The notes under the pieces were generated by a model. It did not search any database. It worked only from the letters and a program-made list of their open reading frames with translations, and was not told the DNA's origin. This document shows, piece by piece, positions 60,504 to 64,000 of a DNA stretch of 64,000 bases; positions within the stretch are counted from its first letter, which is position 1; the number at the start of each line of letters is the position of its first letter. Source of the DNA: Roseiarcus sp035606915 (GTDB lineage: Bacteria; Pseudomonadota; Alphaproteobacteria; Rhizobiales; Beijerinckiaceae); the NCBI GenBank assembly GCA_035606915.1, contig DATNDU010000040.1, positions 8,713-72,712 of the forward strand. The letters run 5' to 3'. The translations under genes and the position numbers were made by a program.

Positions 60504-61721
60504 ATGGCAGAAGCCGACCTCTCCGCAGCGCGCATTCTGCTCATCATCGGCGGCGGCATCGCCGCGTTCAAATCGCTGGAGCTGATCCGGCGCCTGCGCG
60601 AGCGCGGCGTCGGCGTGCAGGCGGTGCTGACGCCGGCGGCGGAACGCTTCGTCACGCCGCTGTCGGTGGCGGCGCTGAGCGCGGCGCCGGCGCGCACCGA
60701 TCTGTTCAGTCTCACCGACGAGGCGGAGATGGGTCATATCGAGCTCTCGCGTTCGGCCGATCTCATCGTCGTCGCCCCGGCGACCGCCGATCTCCTCGCC
60801 AAGATGGCCAACGGCCTGGCCGACGATCTCGCCTCGACGACGCTGCTTGCCACCGACAAGCGCGTGCTGGCCGCGCCGGCGATGAACGTGCGGATGTGGA
60901 CGCACCCGGCGACGCAGCGCAACGTCGCGCGGCTCAAGGCCGACGGCGTCGCCTTCGTCGGCCCCGATGACGGCGACATGGCGTGCGGCGAATTCGGGCC
61001 CGGACGCATGGCGGAGCCGGCCGCCATCGCCGCTGCCGCTCTCGCTCTGCTGCGCGGCGGCGGGCGGCTCGCCGGGCTTCACGTGCTGGTGACGGCTGGC
61101 CCGACCTACGAGGCGATCGACCCCGTGCGCTTCATCGGCAACCGCTCCTCCGGGCTGCAAGGCTATGCGATCGCCCGCGCCGCCGAGCGGGCGGGGGCGC
61201 GCGTCACCCTGGTCAGCGGCCCGGTCGCCCTCGCCAGGCCCGACGGGGTGAAGGTGGTTTCGGTGCGGAGCGCCTGCGAGATGCTCGCCGCCGTAGAGGC
61301 GGCGCTGCCCGCCGATGTATTCATCGCCGCCGCGGCAGTCGCGGACTGGCGGGCGGAGCAGGCGCAAGGCCAAAAGCTCAAGAAAACGGCAAAAGGGCCG
61401 CCGACGCTTACACTTGTGGAGAATCCGGATATTCTTGCGACAATAGCCAATGCCAAAAATTCACGGCCGCGCTTGGTTGTCGGATTCGCCGCCGAGACGG
61501 AGCAAGTCTTGCAATATGCGCGCGAGAAACTGCTGCGCAAAAACTGCGACTTTATTGTCGCCAACGCCGTCGGAGCCGGCGGCGAGCTGTTCGGCGCCGC
61601 TGACAACCAAGTCCATATTGTCACTCGCGACAATGTTATTTCCTGGCCGCAAATGACTAAGGACATGGTGGCGGCGGGTTTGATAGGGGTTATCGGCGAG
61701 AGATTGGACAACTCGAAGTGA
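60504..61721 (+). CDS. coaBC: Bifunctional phosphopantothenoylcysteine decarboxylase/synthetase
   Basis: A 405-residue coenzyme A biosynthesis enzyme. The N-terminal flavodoxin-like CoaC domain (1-about 185; LLIIGGGIAAFKSLELIRRL, AAPAMNVRMW) decarboxylates and the C-terminal CoaB domain (about 190-405; LVTAGPTYEAIDPVRFIGNRSSGLQGYAIARAA) joins cysteine to phosphopantothenate. FMN-binding residues are visible. ATG at 60504 after a short gap from ubiB. Its stop overlaps the dut start (GTGA). Confidence 0.95.
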   Translation: MAEADLSAARILLIIGGGIAAFKSLELIRRLRERGVGVQAVLTPAAERFVTPLSVAALSAAPARTDLFSLTDEAEMGHIELSRSADLIVVAPATADLLAKMANGLADDLASTTLLATDKRVLAAPAMNVRMWTHPATQRNVARLKADGVAFVGPDDGDMACGEFGPGRMAEPAAIAAAALALLRGGGRLAGLHVLVTAGPTYEAIDPVRFIGNRSSGLQGYAIARAAERAGARVTLVSGPVALARPDGVKVVSVRSACEMLAAVEAALPADVFIAAAAVADWRAEQAQGQKLKKTAKGPPTLTLVENPDILATIANAKNSRPRLVVGFAAETEQVLQYAREKLLRKNCDFIVANAVGAGGELFGAADNQVHIVTRDNVISWPQMTKDMVAAGLIGVIGERLDNSK

Positions 61722-62176
61722 TCGCTGTCAAATTCCGGCGGTTGGCGCATGCCGAGGGTCTGCCGCCGCCGAGCCGCCAATCCGAACACGCCTCGGGCCT
61801 GGACCTCGTCGCCGCCGTGTCGCACGACGCCCCGCGCATCCTGGCGCCGGGCGAGCGGGCGCTGATCCCGACCGGATTCGCGATCGAACTGCCGCCGGGC
61901 TTCGAGGGCCAGATCCGGCCGCGCTCGGGGCTGGCGCTGAAACAAGGCGTCACCGTGCTCAACGCGCCGGGAACCGTCGACGCCGACTATCGCGGCGAAA
62001 TCGGGGTTCTGCTCATTAACCACGGAGGGGAGCCGTTTGCGGTGTCGCGCGGCGCGCGCATCGCCCAACTCGTCGTGAGCCGGACGGAAGCGGTGCTGCT
62101 GAGCGAAGCCGATGCCTTGTCGGGAACTTCGCGCGGCGAAAACGGCTTCGGTTCCACAGGCTTGACAAGCCGCTAG
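61718..62176 (+). CDS. dut: dUTP diphosphatase
   Basis: A 152-residue trimeric enzyme that converts dUTP to dUMP. The five conserved motifs are visible: SGLDLVAA, PRSGLALK, NAPGTVDADYRGEIGV, ARIAQLVV and RGENGFGSTG. Start GTG at 61718 overlaps the coaBC stop (GTGA), so the pair is coupled. Length is standard. Confidence 0.95.
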   Translation: MIAVKFRRLAHAEGLPPPSRQSEHASGLDLVAAVSHDAPRILAPGERALIPTGFAIELPPGFEGQIRPRSGLALKQGVTVLNAPGTVDADYRGEIGVLLINHGGEPFAVSRGARIAQLVVSRTEAVLLSEADALSGTSRGENGFGSTGLTSR

Positions 62177-62192
62177 GTCAGGGAGAACGCGA

Positions 62193-62645
62193 ATGAATCT
62201 GCTGTCTCGTCGCAGCATGCTCGCTATTGGCGCCGTCGTCGACATAGCGCTGCATTCGCGTCCCTCGCCCGTCGCCGCCAAGGCGCTCGCCGCGCGCCAC
62301 CGCCTGCCGCCGCGCCATCTGGAGACGCTGCTGCAAGGTCTCGTACACGCCAAAATCCTCAAGGGCGTGCGCGGCCCGCGCGGCGGCTACGAACTGGCGC
62401 GCGAGCGCCGGCGCATCACCCTGGGCGAGATCGTGCGCACCGCGATCAGCCTGTCGACCGCCGATCCCGAAGAAGTGGGCGCCCATTCGCGGCTGATGGA
62501 GCAGGTGATCGACCCCGCCGTGCGCACGGCGGGCGAGCCGTTTCTGCACAATCTCGATTCGATCACCGTCGAGGATCTGTGTGAATCCGCCGATAAGGCG
62601 CAAGTGCTGGAGGAAGAGAAGGCGGCGGCAGATTTTGCGATCTGA
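62193..62645 (+). CDS. Rrf2 family transcriptional regulator (CymR-like)
   Basis: A 150-residue winged-helix regulator: ALAARHRLPPRHLETLLQGLVHAKILKGVRGPRGGYELAR is the Rrf2 DNA-binding region (pieces). It has no Cys cluster like the three cysteines of IscR, so it should not bind an iron-sulfur cluster. It directly precedes cysK, as CymR-type cysteine regulators do. ATG at 62193, 16 nt after dut. The gap to cysK (97 nt) is AT-rich and probably its operator. Confidence 0.9.
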   Translation: MNLLSRRSMLAIGAVVDIALHSRPSPVAAKALAARHRLPPRHLETLLQGLVHAKILKGVRGPRGGYELARERRRITLGEIVRTAISLSTADPEEVGAHSRLMEQVIDPAVRTAGEPFLHNLDSITVEDLCESADKAQVLEEEKAAADFAI

Positions 62646-62646
62646 A

Positions 62647-62700
62647 TCTGTTTAATATTCTGTCTCCTATAGTCCTTTTGTCAATTTGGTTTATGATGGC
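62647..62700 (+). promoter_or_regulatory. Candidate cysK promoter/Rrf2 site
   Basis: An AT-rich stretch in GC-rich surroundings, containing TATGAT at 62692-62697, a 5 of 6 match to -10, but no good -35 at the right distance (ATAGTC). TTGTCA lies at 62678-62683. Missing -35 and a nearby Rrf2 gene fit regulated transcription of cysK. Confidence 0.4.
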
Positions 62701-62742
62701 GGCGAAGGCCGGCGCTAAGCCAGACGCAAGAGGACTCGCGAG

Positions 62743-63702
62743 ATGACGACCAGAACTCCAGGACGCGGCCGCGTCTACGCTTCCATCACCGACACGGTCG
62801 GCGATACGCCGCTGGTGCGCTTCGATCGCCTCGCCAAGGAGAAAGGCGTCGACGCCCATATTCTGGCCAAGCTGGAGTTTTTCAACCCTCTCGCCAGCGT
62901 CAAAGATCGCATCGGCGTCTCCATGATCGAGGCGCTGGAGCGCGAGGGCAAGATCGGCGTCGGGCATGGCGTGCTGGTCGAGCCGACCTCGGGCAACACC
63001 GGCATCGCGCTCGCCTTCGTCGCCGCCGCGCGCGGCTATAAGCTGATCCTGGTGATGCCGGATTCGATGTCGGTCGAGCGCCGCAAGATGCTGGCGCTGC
63101 TCGGCGCCGAGTTGGTGCTGACCCCGGCGACGCAAGGCATGAAGGGCTCGATCGCCAAGGCCAACGAGATCGTCGCCGCGACGCCGGGCGCCGTCGTTCC
63201 GCAGCAGTTCGAAAACCCCGCCAACCCCGATGTGCATCGCCGCACCACGGCCGAGGAAATCTGGAACGACACGGCAGGCGAAGTCGACATCGTGGTCTCG
63301 GGCATCGGCACCGGCGGCACCATCACCGGCGTCGGCCAGGTGCTCAAGGCGAGGAAGCCGAGCGTGCGCATGGTCGCGGTCGAGCCGGAGGATTCGGCGG
63401 TGCTCAGCGGCGGCGCGCCGGGGCCGCACAAGATCCAGGGCCTGGGCGCCGGCTTCGTGCCCGGCATTCTCGACACCCGCGTCATCGACGAGGTCGTCAC
63501 CGTCGGCAATCAGACGTCGTTCGACACCGCGCGGCTGGCGGCGCGGCTCGAAGGCGCGCCGGTCGGCATCTCCTCTGGCGCGGCGCTGGCGGCGGCCATC
63601 GACGTCGGCCGCCGGCCGGAAAACAAGGGCAAGACGATCGTCGTCATCATCCCCTCATTCGCCGAGCGTTATCTGTCGACGGCGCTGTTCGAGGGGCTGT
63701 AG
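62743..63702 (+). CDS. cysK: Cysteine synthase A
   Basis: A 319-residue PLP enzyme (O-acetylserine sulfhydrylase). PLP Lys54 is in NPLASVKDRIG, the substrate loop is EPTSGNTGIAL and the phosphate loop GIGTGGTITG. Length is normal. Single gene after the Rrf2 regulator and in convergent orientation to a TauE/SafE-like exporter, so several sulfur genes are together. ATG at 62743. Confidence 0.96.
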   Translation: MTTRTPGRGRVYASITDTVGDTPLVRFDRLAKEKGVDAHILAKLEFFNPLASVKDRIGVSMIEALEREGKIGVGHGVLVEPTSGNTGIALAFVAAARGYKLILVMPDSMSVERRKMLALLGAELVLTPATQGMKGSIAKANEIVAATPGAVVPQQFENPANPDVHRRTTAEEIWNDTAGEVDIVVSGIGTGGTITGVGQVLKARKPSVRMVAVEPEDSAVLSGGAPGPHKIQGLGAGFVPGILDTRVIDEVVTVGNQTSFDTARLAARLEGAPVGISSGAALAAAIDVGRRPENKGKTIVVIIPSFAERYLSTALFEGL

Positions 63703-63789
63703 CGCTCGCAATTCTCTCGCCGAGTTTGCCGGGCGAGCGGGCTTTGCGCGCCCAATCCGGCGAGGGCGGTGGAACGCCCCGCACCCCGG

Positions 63790-63857
63790 CCCTCTCCCCA
63801 TAGCCCGTCGTCAGACGGGCGTCCTAAAGGACGTCCTGTGGAAGAACGGGGAGAGGG
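63790..63857. repeat. Cruciform-like repeat after cysK
   Basis: CCCTCTCCCC (63790-63799) pairs with GGGGAGAGGG (63848-63857). Inside are CCCGTC-N4-GACGGG and CGTCC-N4-GGACG stems. The element sits between the convergent cysK and TauE-like genes and could serve as a terminator in both directions; it resembles a common Rhizobiales intergenic repeat. Confidence 0.6.
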
Positions 63858-63863
63858 GGAGTG

Positions 63864-64000
63864 CTAACCCGGGCGCCACAGCACGCGCGCCGAGCCGATG
63901 GCGAGCGTCAGGCCGGAGGCGCAAATCAGCACCAGCACCAGCCGCGCGAAGCCGCGCTCGCTGACGCGCTTGTAGATGCGCGCGCCGTAAAGGCTCGCCA
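63864..64000 (-). CDS. C-terminal end of a TauE/SafE family sulfite exporter
   Basis: Only the last 45 codons are in the window; the gene continues past the right edge. The end reads ASLYGARIYKRVSERGFARL and then a hydrophobic helix VLVLICASGLTLAI before WRPG and TAG (63866-63864). The GARIYKR...ERGFARLVL pattern followed by a final helix fits the C terminus of TauE/SafE exporters. The assignment rests on a short piece. Confidence 0.55.
   Translation of the reverse strand, partial: ASLYGARIYKRVSERGFARLVLVLICASGLTLAIGSARVLWRPG

Overview
The window is GC-rich, densely coded DNA from an alphaproteobacterium, most likely Hyphomicrobiales (Rhizobiales). The evidence is the LdtR-type MarR regulator next to a DUF6163-like gene, a DUF1127 protein, MocR and DUF2778 genes, rhizobial-style palindromic repeats and the gene order of the str-S10-spc cluster. 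Extensions on ribosomal proteins L5 and S17 and the mixed gene content suggest a Beijerinckiaceae/Methylocystaceae-like organism, but the genus cannot be fixed from sequence reading alone. No rRNA, tRNA, CRISPR array, phage or complete insertion sequence was seen.

Region 1 (1-14175, all minus strand) is a catabolic/uptake island. From upstream to downstream it holds an amidase, an acetamidase/formamidase, an SDR, a urea/amide-type ABC transporter (binding protein, two permeases, two ATPases), a second amidase, an AraC regulator, a 6-hydroxynicotinate-reductase-like Fe-S flavoprotein, a UPF0280 (ApbE-like) protein and two paralogous DUF1185 proteins. The genes fit uptake and breakdown of an amide or a partly reduced N-heterocycle. 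The reductase-like protein ends in an S-G-A-T tetrapeptide, the core of the ApbE flavinylation motif, and its stop codon overlaps the start of the ApbE-like gene. I regard this pair, a reductase with a proposed dedicated flavin transferase, as the strongest candidate for undescribed biology here.

Region 2 (14176-18430) has a nucleotide-sugar epimerase, a MocR regulator divergent from a DUF1127 gene, and ldtR with a clear terminator and a candidate operator.

Region 3 (18447-36400, minus strand) is the str-S10-spc ribosomal cluster: rpsL, rpsG, fusA, tuf, then rpsJ to rplO, secY and adk. After adk the usual rpsM-rpsK-rpoA-rplQ are absent. A 3-hydroxyisobutyryl-CoA hydrolase and a small DUF6163-like membrane protein follow instead, joined by overlapping stop/start codons.

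Region 4 (36405-46213) is mixed: a PAS-like orphan, a Spy/LTXXQ protein with a Met/His-rich tail, an HpcH/HpaI aldolase, a fatty acid desaturase, the propionyl-CoA carboxylase alpha subunit, a GT87 glycosyltransferase, tandem DUF4864 genes and a Gfo/Idh/MocA oxidoreductase.

Region 5 (46319-56575, plus strand) is a partial type VI secretion locus: a DUF2778/Tlde1-like protein, then tagH, tssK, tssL with an OmpA domain, tssM, tagF and pppA. Sheath, tube, baseplate and ClpV genes are not in the window. A perfect 30-bp inverted repeat sits between tssL and tssM, and a near copy of the tssM start lies just before it.

Region 6 (56668-64000) is housekeeping: a Bax-inhibitor-1 protein and a cytochrome c (minus strand), then ubiE-ubiB-coaBC-dut-rrf2-cysK (plus strand), and the end of a TauE/SafE-like exporter (minus strand).
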